This document shows, in pieces, positions 31,607 to 42,587 of a DNA stretch of 64,000 bases. The notes below the pieces were generated by a model, which did not search any database, had not been told where the DNA came from, and saw nothing but the letters and a program-made list of their open reading frames with translations. This DNA comes from Diplolepis rosae (Eukaryota; Arthropoda; Insecta; Hymenoptera; Diplolepididae). The translations under genes and the position numbers were made by a program. Numbering within the stretch: the stretch's first letter is position 1; every line of letters starts with the position of its first letter. The stretch is taken from assembly GCA_030998225.1 (NCBI GenBank), contig JAPYXD010000742.1, positions 5,022,001-5,086,000 of the forward strand, written 5' to 3'.

Positions 31607-32462
31607 GGTGTTGTTAATTGGCTTTAGGATCCAGAAATAATTCAGGAGGTTAGATACTTTCTAACTTTCGACTCTAATCGGAGCCCTCGTCAGTAATATT
31701 TACTTCTAAAATATCAAAATAATAAATAAAATATTGCACATATCAGCCCTATATTGGAATAAACTTCGGTAATATGAAAATGTAAAAACCTATAAGTTAC
31801 TAAGTCGTAAATATTCTGTTATTCGTCTCTGCAAATTCCGAAACATGTAATACGAATAATTTTACGTTTTGGATAACTGAAGTTTAATGCAGTTACATGT
31901 AACTGAAAATTTTGTCACAGTTTCGTAATTTTATGATAAATTTTATAAAAATTCTGTTACAGTTTGGTAATTTTAAGATACATTTTATGAGAATTCAGTT
32001 GAGTTTTATAATATTAAGAAAATTTCAGAAAATTCAGTACATTTTTCGCAATTTTAAAATATCTTTACTCAAAAACAGCATAAAAAATTGAAATGTAGTG
32101 CATAAACTTGTAATATAAACGTAAAATATAAAAAATTTTATAAAAATTCTGTTACAGTTTGGTAGTTTTAAGATACATTTTATGAGAATTCAGTTGAGTT
32201 TCATGCTATTAAGAAAAATTCAGAAAATTTAGTACATTTTTCGCAATCTTTATCTTCAGTAACATTTAGGCATAAATATATACTAGTTTTTAGTTCAGGT
32301 ATCTTAAATTTATGGGCTAGAATTTTATTGTTTTCCTAAGAAAGTTTGAGGTATTTTGTCGATGTTTTCTGTACAGTTTTATGTAAATATTATCACAGTT
32401 TTTTACATTTTTCACATTACCAAAGTTTGAGTTATTATTTCTGGACCCTAAAGCCAATTATC
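31607..32462 (-). mobile_element. Penelope-like element terminal-repeat derivative
   Basis: GGCTTTAGGATCCAGAAATAA at the left and TTATTTCTGGACCCTAAAGCC at the right are inverted copies of the same terminal sequence that ends the larger Penelope-like element next to it. The interior has no RT. A hammerhead-like core lies on the minus strand at 31666-31693. Confidence 0.6.
31666..31693 (-). ncRNA. Hammerhead-ribozyme-like core (CTGACGA ... GAAA)
   Basis: On the minus strand, CTGACGA (31693-31687) is followed by stem II GGCTC/GAGTC (one G-U) and GAAA (31669-31666). Compared with the copies at 32603-32630 and 36073-36100, stem II differs but still pairs. Stems I and III and the cleavage site could not be fixed by eye. 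Confidence 0.5.
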
Positions 32463-32602
32463 AACAACAACATCGTATGAAATTTATTATTGAAGGTCGA
32501 TACAACTCGTATTTCATAAATATTATAAAAATTCGATATATGTATAAATTGGCTTTAGGGTCCAAAAATAATGAAAACTCAGGTCTTATATTCTTTCAAA
32601 CG

Positions 32603-32630
32603 TTTCGACTCGATTTGGAGTCCTCCTCAG
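32603..32630 (-). ncRNA. Hammerhead-ribozyme-like core in Penelope terminal repeat
   Basis: Minus strand CTGAGGA (32630-32624), stem II GACTC with GAGTC, then GAAA (32606-32603). Penelope-like elements are known to carry hammerhead motifs in their terminal repeats. Confidence 0.5.
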
Positions 32631-33434
32631 TGAATATTTATTTCTAAAATGTATAAAAAAAACTAGATCTCAAAATAGAATAATATAAAATGTATGAGGA
32701 ATTTTTGCTCACGCAAAAAATTAACTGAAACTTATTTGAAATAAGATATTGTAAATAAAATGAAACTACAATTGAATGAAATAAGATGAAAATAAAAACA
32801 ATATTGCACATAAGTATTCTTTGGGGAGTCGTATAAAGGTGTACATGAAATTTGTTGTTTTTGTGAATTGAAGATGTATAAACGAATGTCACATGTGTAG
32901 AATGATGATTTATGATTCAAATGAAAACAGTAAAATTGTAATATGTGAAAAATAAAAATTCATAACGGTTTTAAATAAGGCATCTGCATTTTTCGGTCTC
33001 ATCAAATAGGGTTGGAGAAAAAATATGGAGACTAACCTTTCTATAACGTAGATGTGAATACATGAAAAAGTTTTTTCTATCATAAAAATAAAACTAAGAG
33101 CTTAAAAAATGCACAGAATTGCAGGTACATCTTCCTAGTATAATTCTTTGGGAACACCATATTGTAACTGTCACAGTTATCACCACGAGATTTAATTTGT
33201 AACTGAGTTATCGAGTTCGAGGTCAAGTTAGAGGACAAAGCGGAGTGGAGGGGGGGGGGGGTGTCCTTTTTGAATAGACTTCAGTGTTTAGGTTAACGGA
33301 AATAGAAAAAACTGGAAGGGTGCGTGCAAGATGAACGGAGTGTATTGACAGAGAAAGGTTGGAAAATGTGTAGAATTTTAGTGTGGGTAATAGTTTCCAG
33401 ATTTTTCTAAAGCTGTGGAGAATTTGTCTAAGAG

Positions 33435-34187
33435 CTAAGTTTTGTTATATAAAAGAGGAAAGTAAAAAACAGATAGATTCTCTGTGTACGTTCTTTGATT
33501 AACTGCTTGGGCATTGCTAGCAATGTGAGTCATTTCGAGAATCATACGTTTTTTATAATTGTTTGATCTGTCAACTATTTTTACCTGGTCAAAATTAAAT
33601 TTATGATCCTGGCGCCATGTGTGCTTGGTCAGGCCGGTCCATTTTTCTGGAGGGTTATATACATCTTTTTTATGTTCCTGGATTCTGTTTTTTAGAAGTC
33701 TTTTGGTTGTACCTATATAATTTGCTGTACAATCAATGCAAGGAATATTGTAGACGACATGTGCTGTTTCAAGTTTTGGTGTGGGGTCTTTTGCTGATTT
33801 GAAAAGATGTGATAGGTCATTGATATTGCGTGGTGCAATTTTTACATTGAAAGGTTTAAGGATACCTGAAAGTTTTTCAGATAACCCTTTAACATAGGGT
33901 AGTGACACATATTTCTGTGTTTGGCTAGCTGAGTTTTGTTTTTGCTTGTTTGTGCGAGTGTAAGAGTGAGCGGATGCCTCGCCCTCTCTCAGAGATGGAT
34001 GGTGTATGAGGGGCCCGGTTGTAGAGGCTTTATGTAGCAGATAATTGAGTCTGTGTTTTATAGTGGAGTTGATTATTGTTATTGGATAATTGTTTTGTGA
34101 TAGGATATTTTTGATTTTTTTGATGTTTTCTGTGTGGAAGTTTTTGTGTGCTAAGCTGATGCCTCTGTCAACAAGGTTGTTGATCAC
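33435..34187 (-). pseudogene. Penelope-like element: RT C-terminus and GIY-YIG endonuclease
   Basis: 250 codons in a frame shifted from the RT core. The C-terminal half has VVYNIPCIDCTANYIGTTKR (about 33770-33710) followed by LLKNRIQEHK, the GIY-YIG nuclease signature with the Cys pair and the conserved Arg and Glu-His typical of Penelope enzymes. The first half is the helical linker after RT. The nuclease nicks target DNA to prime reverse transcription in this class. Confidence 0.85.
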
Positions 34188-34882
34188 ATTAATTTTGTAG
34201 TGTAGTGGGCGGTGAGAATAAAAGTTAAGAATACGGCCTGAGTAAGTAGGTTTTTGGTACCAATTGGTCTTGATTCCGCTTCTACTGTAAATTGGATTTT
34301 ATGATTGTAACTGTTAAAAGTGATTCTAATTTTGTCTATTTCATCAGCCGGTACTGCTGTTATTATGTCGTCTATGTATCGAAAATAAAAGGGGAGTCGA
34401 AAGGGAAGGGAGGCTATACATTGTTTTTCTAGATCATCCATTACAATATCCGCAGCAATAGGAAAAAGGGGTGAACCCATGGGGTAACCAGATTTTTGTT
34501 TGTAGGAATGGCCTTGAAAGTTGAACGCAGAATTTGAATGGTAGATTCTAAGACCTTTTTCAAATTGATACCAAGGCATTTTTGTCTTTGGTTCTATTTG
34601 TGGCCATCTCTCTTTTATACCTTTGAAAGCTAAACAAATTTGGACATTTGTAAAAAGTGAAACAGCATCAAGAGATATGATTTTATGGCTCAGAGGCACC
34701 TGGATATTTTTGATTTTGTCGATGAAATCGAAGCTGTTTTTTACTCGAGAAAATGGGGGAGGTATGTTACAGGAGATAATGTTGTTATAAAAAGATGCGA
34801 GATTGTAAGTGGGGCTACCACAAAAAGAAACAATAGGTCTGAGGGGGTGGTCTGGTTTGTGAATTTTTGGTAGACCATACAA
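34184..34882 (-). pseudogene. Penelope-like reverse transcriptase core
   Basis: 232 codons with YGLPKIHKPDHPLRPIVS, ISLDAVSLFTNV (motif A), GYPMGSPLFPIAADIVM (motif B) and RYIDDIITAVP (motif C, YIDD). These match Penelope RTs. The frame is the same as the upstream fragment 34940-35278, separated by a stop, and shifts at the 3' end into the endonuclease fragment. Confidence 0.9.
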
Positions 34883-34939
34883 TTTTAAGAGCTCATAAGT
34901 TTTTTTGTCCGATAAGATGCGAGTGACTTACAAATGTAT

Positions 34940-35278
34940 TTATTTTTTGTCCATGGCTACAGTTATGTTGCCTTTGTCTGCTTTCGTAATCAAAATGTGA
35001 GAGTTGTTTTTTAGAAAGGTGTTAGTGGATTTCGAAAATTCTAATACTTGTTTTTGGAAGGTATTAAGGGGTTGTTGTTTTTTATTAGATAAACTTTCTA
35101 TGCAATTGACAAACTTAAGTCTCGCTTCATTTCTGTGTTCTTCGATTTTTTGGATATCGGATTCAAAGTCTGCAATTAGATTTTTGATGCAAAGTTTTTC
35201 AGAAGGGAAAGGAATACCAAAATTTTTTCCGAGGCTGATTGTTTTTGTTACTACGGTTGGAATGTCTGTGTCCGTCAA
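34940..35278 (-). pseudogene. Penelope-like element: RT N-terminal region
   Basis: 112 codons ending NNSHILITKADKGNITVAMD, a conserved Penelope motif preceding the RT fingers. A stop at 34940-34942 separates it from the core in the same frame. Confidence 0.8.
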
Positions 35279-35298
35279 ATTGATGAACCAAGAATCAT

Positions 35299-35883
35299 TT
35301 AGATAGTAAGGGGAATCATCATTGTTTGAATAGTTTTCATCTGTTTTTTTGAGACGTTCAAATTTCGATTCACAACTGTTTTTTTGCGATGCAAAATTTT
35401 TTGTGTTTTGTTGGCTTCAAAATTAAAAAATTGATGATGGATATTTTCAGGTAAAATTGTCATGATTTTTTGAATTACAAAGTTTAAGTCGGTTTCTAAT
35501 CTGTGGATTTTAAAACAAATGTCCTTAATTTCTAGGTTTAGAGTTGAGAATTGAAACTTATTTATCACTAAGGAATGTATGCTTGTAATGTTGCTGTTAT
35601 CAAAAACTGTTGCCAGAGATGCGATGTGTTGCAAATGTTGTGGAAGGATTCTCTCTTTCCTACAACGCCAAAGTAGAATTCTTTGGTTGAATTTAGTAAC
35701 AAGTTGAACCTTATAATGTGAAAATGTTTTCATGCAGGAGATGACCTCATCGCCATAGTCATTCTTGATTCTTCTGAAAAAATGGTTTCCTCTTCGTTTT
35801 CTTTGATTGTCCATAATTAAATAATTGTAGATAGGACTTGTATCGACCCTTTGATGAATATTCGAATTTATACGACTCCCCAA
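35299..35883 (-). pseudogene. Penelope-like element: N-terminal ORF part
   Basis: 194 codons, basic and helical, without catalytic motifs; located directly upstream of the RT in transcription order and shifted in frame near 35290. The reported first Met lies within the terminal repeat; an internal Met before DNQRKRRGN (about 35812) is as likely. Confidence 0.65.
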
Positions 35884-36072
35884 AGAATACTTATGTGCAA
35901 TATTGTTTTAATTTTCATCTTATTTCATTCAATTATAGTTTCATTTTTTTTACAATATCTTATTTCAAATAAGTTTCAGTCAATTTTTTGCGTAAGCAAA
36001 AATTCCTCATACATTTTATATTATTGTATTTTGAGATCTAGTTTTTTTATACATTTTAGAAATAAATATTCA

Positions 36073-36100
36073 CTGAGGAGGACTCCAACTCGAGTCGAAA
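36073..36100 (+). ncRNA. Hammerhead-ribozyme-like core, plus-strand copy
   Basis: CTGAGGA (36073-36079), stem II GACTC (36081-36085) with GAGTC (36092-36096), GAAA (36097-36100). A possible stem III is ACGTT with AATGT, followed by A, giving a GTA cleavage triplet. Stem I is unclear. Confidence 0.5.
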
Positions 36101-36389
36101 CGTTTGAAAGAATGTAAGAACTGAGTTTTCATTATTTCTGCACCCTAAAGCCAATTTATACATATATCGAATATTCATCAAAGGGTCGATACAAGTCCTA
36201 TCTACAATTATAAAAATTAATGTTAAATTTATTGCACTCTGCCAAATTTGAAGCTTTTCTTCCTGTCAAAATAATATAATAAAATAAGTTCTATTTATAG
36301 AAAATGTATTCCAATGCATAGGGGATACATACTTTATACTACACGAAAATAAAGAAATGTCATTCATTGGACACATGTTCAACTACTTA

Positions 36390-36516
36390 AATAAAAATTT
36401 AATTTCAATAAAAGTTAGACAAAATCTGCATCAAAGATTGCAGTAAAAATAAAATTAAAGTTACAAATAAATATTGCAACTCAGGTTGGGATTACTTACC
36501 TTTCTCGGTGCACGAA
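36390..36516. repeat. Inverted duplication, left arm (pairs with 41000-41110)
   Basis: Contains GCAACTCAGGTTGGGATTAC and CTTACCTTTCTCGGTGCAC. Reverse complement recurs at about 41000-41110, 4.6 kb away. The reverse strand reads GCACCGAGAAAGGTAAGTAA, a good splice-donor-like junction. Either long TIRs of an element enclosing 36.4-41.1 kb or a duplicated exon edge. Confidence 0.6.
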
Positions 36517-37034
36517 AAAAATGTCTTTTTCCCCCATTTTCCCGAAACTTAGATTTGATATTAGTGGTGAAAACACAGGTGGGTATAAAGCACTTAATTT
36601 CCTACTAATTTTCAAATCAAGCGTAATCCGAAAACCCACACAGAAAAATAGTTGAAGTAATTTTACTTGACTCTGTCGATTAAACTTGGGACATAAGGAC
36701 ATTTTAACATCTTTCAAATTCTAGTGGAGTAAAACAAATTTAATAAATACCTAATTCACCCAAAGTGAATAACAATAATAAGCTTCAAACGATAGTTGAG
36801 TAAAATGAGCATCGGGCGTATTACTTCAACCGGCAGTGGTATGGTTCTGTTAAATAAAAATAAATTCTTACCTCGAGTCTACCATTAGTGATCCGAAACA
36901 TACATGCATACATAAACATCATTCAAATACATTCACACCATTTAGTCGCAGCTAATCGTATTTTTAATCACAAATACTTTTAAAATATAACCTTACATAT
37001 ATAAACCTAATAAACTACACTCATACAATATAAT

Positions 37035-38016
37035 CCATTTTACCAGCTGGAAGACGAGAAAGATAGAACAGAAATATAAGAGCTACAAGTTAGAGATCTT
37101 GGCAATTGTTATAGTGCTTAAGAAGTTCCGTGCCTATTTGGTCGGAATATCTGTTAAGATGGTCACCGATTGTCATACTTTAACCCAGACGATGTCCAAG
37201 AAGGAAATTTCACCACAAGTTGTTATATGGTCATTGACTATGGAGGAATAACAGTATACGATCGATCATTCATATTAGAATGACGAAGATGGAACAGCTA
37301 ATCAGAAAAGACTATAGGTTACGGGGGATGCAGGAACAAGTCCAGAAATGGTTACAAAATTGTGTATCTTGCATCCTGGCGGAGCGAAAACATGGCAAGC
37401 CAGAAGGATTTCAACATTCGATGAATAAAGGTGAAGGATTGGTAGATACATACCACGTGGACCATTTGGGACCGTTAGCTTCAACCGAAAAGAGCTATAT
37501 AAATTACATATTAGCTTTTACCGATGCAATCACTAAATTTGTGTGGCTCTACCCAACAAAGACTACAAGTTCTGCAGAAGCGATCAAGAAATTACTGAGA
37601 CAGTCTGCTGGATTTCGAAATCCACGATGTATAATATTTGAAAGAAGCACAGGCTTTACGCCCATGGAATTCAAGAAGTACTGAAAAGAAGAGGGAATCA
37701 CTCATACGACAATACTCATAGGAATTCCTAGACGCAATCGTCAAGTACTACGTCCAAATAGGACGTTGAGCTCGATTTTGTCGAAGTTAGCTACTCCATC
37801 GCATGGTGATTGGCATAAATTCGTATATAAAGCTCAACAGTACATTATTCACATTCCAACCAGAAGCACGGGAGTATTGCTGTTTACTCTTCTTTTTGAA
37901 ACCAGGATGAAACTTCGAGGAGATCTGATGATAATCGAAATTATCGAAGAGGAACAAGCCGCTCTGTTTCTGGAAAAACGAGATGCTTTTGGAGACAGCT
38001 CGAGAGTCTGTTGCCT
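37035..38016 (+). pseudogene. Degenerate Ty3/gypsy pol (RNase H end and integrase)
   Basis: 37035-37250 translates to an RNase H tail (KYKSYKLEILAIVIVLKKF, then VTDCHTLTQT). 37280-37684 has an integrase zinc finger end (CVSCILAERKHGK), YHVDHLGPL with the first catalytic Asp, and KFVWLYPTKTT. Continuation at 37766-38016 is shifted. The second catalytic Asp region is corrupted (CIIFERSTGF). It is split by a MITE at 38020 and resumes at 38910. Confidence 0.75.
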
Positions 38017-38019
38017 TTA
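38017..38019. repeat. Target-site duplication TTA, left
   Basis: Matches TTA at 38907-38909. Confidence 0.8.
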
Positions 38020-38906
38020 GGGGGTACTATGGTAATCTTTTCTCAAAAAATCGAAATTTTTTTTTTTGCAATTTCGGTTACCCTAAAGTATAATGTATAA
38101 ACCTCCCTGTACTTCAGATGATATCGAAAAATGATAAAAAATGAGATTTGCCGCAAGGGGTCGAGCGCGCAGATAAAGCATATGCAACTTGAAAAATGTT
38201 TTAATACTTGAGAAAATTTAATCATAAAAATGGTTTAAACAAATTAATTTTATAAATTTAATAGCAGATTCGTGATCAGCGACCCAAAAAACATATAATG
38301 CGATATTCCAGCTGTGAAAAAATAATTTTTATCACCATTCTTATGATGATGATAGTGATAATTTTTTGCAAAATCTTTAACTGCGTTTTTCTCAAAACTG
38401 TGTTTTTTGAACTGGTGCCCACGATTCCGGCCCGTCTACTTGGCCGATTTGCCTACTTTTTTTTTTAAATGTTTAGAAAACACCTGGCTATGGAATGGCC
38501 CATGACCATTATTCTAAGTTAATATTTAACAACGTTATGACACAATTATTTACAAAAAACAGGCGAAAAAAAAGAAAAAAAATGAAAAGTTGCACTGTTT
38601 TTTTATTTATGAAGATATTTTTTTGGTTAAGGGTCATGAGATAGCCATTCATATGTACTTCAAAATAAAATTTGTTTCGTATGTTTCAGATCATCCACAA
38701 TGGAGAAATCGTGGGCACCACTTTTAAACATGGCGTCCTATGGTCCCCTATATCTACACCGGATATTAACAAAAATTAACAACCTAAATTTTTTTATACT
38801 CTCCATAACGTGTACTAAAACGTACAAAAATATTTTGACTACAGAATAAAAATTTGTGCAAAAATAAAATTCTTGAAAAAAAGGCCATTATTACCATAGT
38901 ACCCCC
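38020..38906. mobile_element. PIF/Harbinger-type MITE (887 bp)
   Basis: Perfect 17-bp TIRs: GGGGGTACTATGGTAAT and ATTACCATAGTACCCCC, flanked by TTA, the 3-bp duplication typical of PIF/Harbinger. No transposase inside. It splits a gypsy integrase pseudogene, so it is younger than that element. Confidence 0.9.
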
Positions 38907-38909
38907 TTA

Positions 38910-39165
38910 ATTCAAGCCGAGATCAAAAGAGCCTTTGGTATAAAGCGCAAAAAGGCGAGTTTTTATCAGGAAGATGATTTGGTGGCGATCCTTCATGCAT
39001 AAAGAGGACCAGGGCAGAAATTTTATACAAATTTTTTTGGACCCTACAAGTTACCGCAGGTCCTGAAGAACGATCGATACTTAGTACAGAAGATAGAACG
39101 AGGAGAAGTGCTTAAGAAGACTTCAACATTAATTGAATACATGAAACCCAGGGTAGAAACCAGCT
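38910..39165 (+). pseudogene. Gypsy integrase C-terminus, continuing after the MITE
   Basis: QAEIKRAFGIKRKKASFYQ then FFGPYKLPQVLKNDRYLVQK, a GPY/F-type integrase tail, with a stop in between near 39000. It continues the 37035-38016 pseudogene. Sequence after about 39165 may be the element's 3' LTR but its end is not defined. Confidence 0.7.
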
Positions 39166-39577
39166 CCATAAGTGACGCCCGAGGGCAGACGTCATGGTCC
39201 GGACGGCCGAGTGTAGTCAGCCCTTCGCCATGACAATTGGATAGGAAGTGACGTCATACGCATTCTTGATCGTCTAAAACAACAACACGTTTTGAGGTTA
39301 GTTTTAGGAGCGAATACACTTTCCCGTATATAATATGTATCACAATGTATCAGTTATGATGCATATATCATAATTAAATACTTATTAAACGAATATACTC
39401 ACATTCGTTATAAATTACTAAACAAAAACATAACCGCATAACATTTAACCGGAACTCTTCAACAAACTCCGCTCGACCAATTCGTATGAGGCACAGGGTT
39501 TGTCTCATCCTTCCCTAGAGGATCTTTAGACCGGTTTGGTGTGTAGCACCCTCGGTATTAGATATTAGTAACTATTA

Positions 39578-40681
39578 CCCATAAAACAATCTTGGGCCAG
39601 ACTTGCTTTAAACTTGATCAAGAATCATGGGAGGTCTTGCTCAAGTCTTGCGTAAATCTGTTTCCGCCCGGAGCGTTGAATCTTGAGCAAGATTCTTGAC
39701 TAAGAACGTGATCAAGACTTGACCAAGTTATGCTAAAGAATCTTGTGATTTTCGTTCCATGTAGAAATCAAGACTCTTGATCAAATCTTGAGCAAGCTTG
39801 GTCAAGATTTGCCCAAGAGCCGAGACTTCTCTATAGCGAGGAAGTCAAGATTCTTGCTGTAATCTTGGACAAGTCTTGACAATGAAAATATGTGGTGAAA
39901 CTTCAGTGTCTTTTTCTCCAGATTTGCTCGAAATTTGCAAAAAATTGTTCGGACTTTTATGTATCCGTAAGTTGATAAAAAAATTATTTTTAATTTTTAT
40001 AATGTTTCTCTTTGATTATCAATGTATATATTTCATTTGTAAAATTATTATTTGATTGAAAAGCATTTTTTCAATGATTAAAAAATCAAAGGAAAATTGT
40101 ATAAATAAAAAAATTCCAATTATGCAAATGAACGTGGTAATTTTTTTATTAGCTACATACTAATTTAAAAAATTTATATTGACAAATCGACTTTATTGGT
40201 TGAAATAGGTTTGCCAAAAAATTAATAATTTTACAGTGAAACTTAATAACGAGCGATTGAAGGTACATTGAGCAGTATCTTATTATATAATATTTGTAAC
40301 ATGTAACCAGGGCAACCTCGTTGCGATGGCAATCGCTAACTACTCGATTAGTAACAACTGTGATATACTAACCTGATTTACGAAAAAATGCTCCTTTATA
40401 TTTAATAACTTCCAACCTTAAATAGCTTACGTGCTATCAAAAAAGTGATTACAGATGCATATGTCTTGTTCAAGATCGTGGCTTTTCTGTTTCCGCCTCT
40501 GGATTGAATCTTGCTCAAGATTCTTGAGCTAGTATTACTGAAGAAATAACCAAGACTAGAGCTCTACGTAGCAATGTCATAGAACAATGTACAAAACTTG
40601 TGCAAGACTTGCTCAAGAATATTGAGGAAGAAATCTTGAGTGAATCTGGCGATTCTCTATTGCAAGATTTGGTTTTATGGG
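39578..40681. mobile_element. TA-flanked DNA element rich in CAAG/CTTG words (1,104 bp)
   Basis: Ends are CCCATAAAAC and GTTTTATGGG, flanked by TA on both sides. Both terminal 200-300 bp are packed with CAAGA, TCTTG and CTTGATCAAG-type words, and share direct repeats around TCTGTTTCCGCC and GTTGAATCTTG or ATTGAATCTTG (about 39658 and 40480). No ORF. TA target and short TIR suggest a Tc1/mariner-related MITE. Confidence 0.65.
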
Positions 40682-40999
40682 TAGGTGTGAGAGTATTTTT
40701 ATCTAAACAGGAGTTTTCATGAAGTGAAGAACATTAGATTTGAAATTAAAAAAAAAATAAAACCTCTGATTGGAAAACCCTGTACGAAGGAATTTAAACA
40801 TCACTAAACGTTTCCTTTAATGCAAAATTTCTAAGTGCAAGAATTTAAATAACTTGGCGTAAAATGAACGCCTTCTTCACGCGTATATACTGTTTCTGCT
40901 GAAATTGATCTCATATCATTTACACGTTTTAAAACCGCTGCCAAGGCAGAATACATGTAAAACTGTTGATGACTCAACAATTTGCAGCCAAGCATGTGC

Positions 41000-41110
41000 A
41001 CCGAGAACGGTAAGTAATCCCAACCTGAGTTGCAATATTTATTTGTAACTGTAATTTTATTTTTACTGTAATCTTTGATGCAGATTTTCTCTAACTTTTA
41101 TTGAAATTAA
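41000..41110. repeat. Inverted duplication, right arm
   Basis: GTGCACCGAGAACGGTAAGTAATCCC (read in two parts) mirrors 36480-36516 and the match runs to about 41110. Confidence 0.6.
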
Positions 41111-41486
41111 TCTTTGCCTGTTCTAGGATTGATTGCTTCTCTGGTACTTGGAATGTGTACATGCAATCTTCAAAAAATGATCTTTTCTATAATGTTTAAA
41201 AAAAGTTAATTTTGTACTAGCGTTAAAATTTTTAATAATTTTTGGTTGCATTATTTATTTAACAAATTTATTATATATCGTTTTTTAAAACTTTAATATT
41301 TTTATATTTTATTCGTGTAACAAACTAATATTTTTATTTTGTCCTTTAAAAAGAAAATAAACATTCTATCTATAAGTTCAAACCAAAGTATATTCCAAAA
41401 TTTTACATACCATTGGGTTTTTCACTAATACTTTAATATTATTCTTTGCTTAATTACCTTTGAACAAATTTGATTATACTTGCATG
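41111..41486. other. No gene seen
   Basis: AT-rich, nothing recognisable. Confidence 0.4.
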
Positions 41487-41807
41487 TTGTTTGATTGGCT
41501 TTAGGGTACATAAATATATATATATAGGATCCAAACTCTTCAGTCTCATCTATTGTAATTTAAATTTTAACTAACCTTAATTCATTGAAATTCGTTGAAT
41601 TTGGATACATTTATGTTTAGTTTTAATCCCTTTCCTTTTACTCCGTTGTTTTGTAAACCATATTATTTTCATATAGAATTTTTTTTCATATAGAACTGTG
41701 ATTTTAAAAGAAAAATGGAAGGATAAACACAAGAGGACTCCAATCAGAATCGAAACGTATGATTAAAGCTACTAATTTTTTTATTTATGGACTCTAAAGC
41801 CAATCAA
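41487..41807. mobile_element. Penelope-like terminal-repeat remnant
   Basis: TTGATTGGCTTTAGGGT at the left and ACTCTAAAGCCAATCAACG at the right are inverted Penelope-type ends. GAGGACTCCAATCAGAATCG then AAACG near 41723-41748 is a decayed form of the hammerhead-like core. Confidence 0.55.
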
Positions 41808-42253
41808 CGATCACGCAAATATTGTTATTGAGGGTCGATATAATTCCTATTTTTTAAATTTGGTTATATTTGATTAAATGTAGTTTTATTACGTTGGCGT
41901 ATGAAAAAATAAACTTGAATTTACGTGTTTTTATCACTATATTGAGCTTATTTTTATAATAAATTTGACTCTTTCATCATATTTCATTAAATATTAAAAA
42001 TTAAAACATAGTGGCTTGAGATTTTAACATAACACACGCGATCACATCTCTTCTAGGTATAATTGATTGAAAACAATTAAAATCCATTGAAAAAAACTTT
42101 GAATCGTTTTCAATTGTGTTTTTGAATAGTGTCCACACGATTAAGTCCACTTCTCTCTCAATCGTTTCAGATTTTGTGGCATATTTTAGATACAAATGAA
42201 AATATGTGTTAGCCAAAATAACATCATCCCAATATCAATCCAAAAAGACGGCG

Positions 42254-42412
42254 TTTTATCCTTGTATGCATCTAGAAAAATCGGTAAAATTCGAATAATA
42301 AATACTTTGTTATCAGGTTTTTTAGTTCTTTATCCTCGTATGCACCTAGAAAAATCGGCAAAATTCGAATAATAAATATTTTGTTATAAGATTTTATAGT
42401 TCTTATTTTTTC
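42254..42412. repeat. About 85-bp tandem duplication
   Basis: Two units starting TTATCCTTGTATGCATCTAG and TTATCCTCGTATGCACCTAG, each followed by AAAAATCGG and AAATTCGAATAATAAATA. Confidence 0.75.
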
Positions 42413-42587
42413 ACGTCAGTTTGGTACCAAAATCCAATTAACTCGTTAAGGGCCAAAATGGCATAAACGATACACCGGTCTTTGAGGTCGTGTAACTTAT
42501 GCTGTTCGCGACTAAAAAAATTGAGAGGGACATATTTATGAAGTTCAAAACTTGCCCTTTCCGATGGTAAATACCAAATTGATCCTT

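Larger units (their letters stand above)
32531..36172 (-). mobile_element. Penelope-like retroelement (3.6 kb), minus strand
   Basis: Terminal inverted repeats of about 310 bp: ATTCGATATATGTATAAATT at 32531 mirrors AATTTATACATATATCGAAT at 36153-36172. Between them, four minus-strand ORF fragments encode an N-terminal region, Penelope RT and a GIY-YIG endonuclease, the diagnostic combination. Inverted arrangement of the terminal repeats is known for this class. Reading frame breaks at about 35290, 34940 and 34185 mean it is inactive. Confidence 0.85.

Noticed and set aside
33251..33264. Run of G as a possible regulatory or structural element
   Set aside because: A simple homopolymer in the 3' part of the Penelope-like element; nothing else supports a role.
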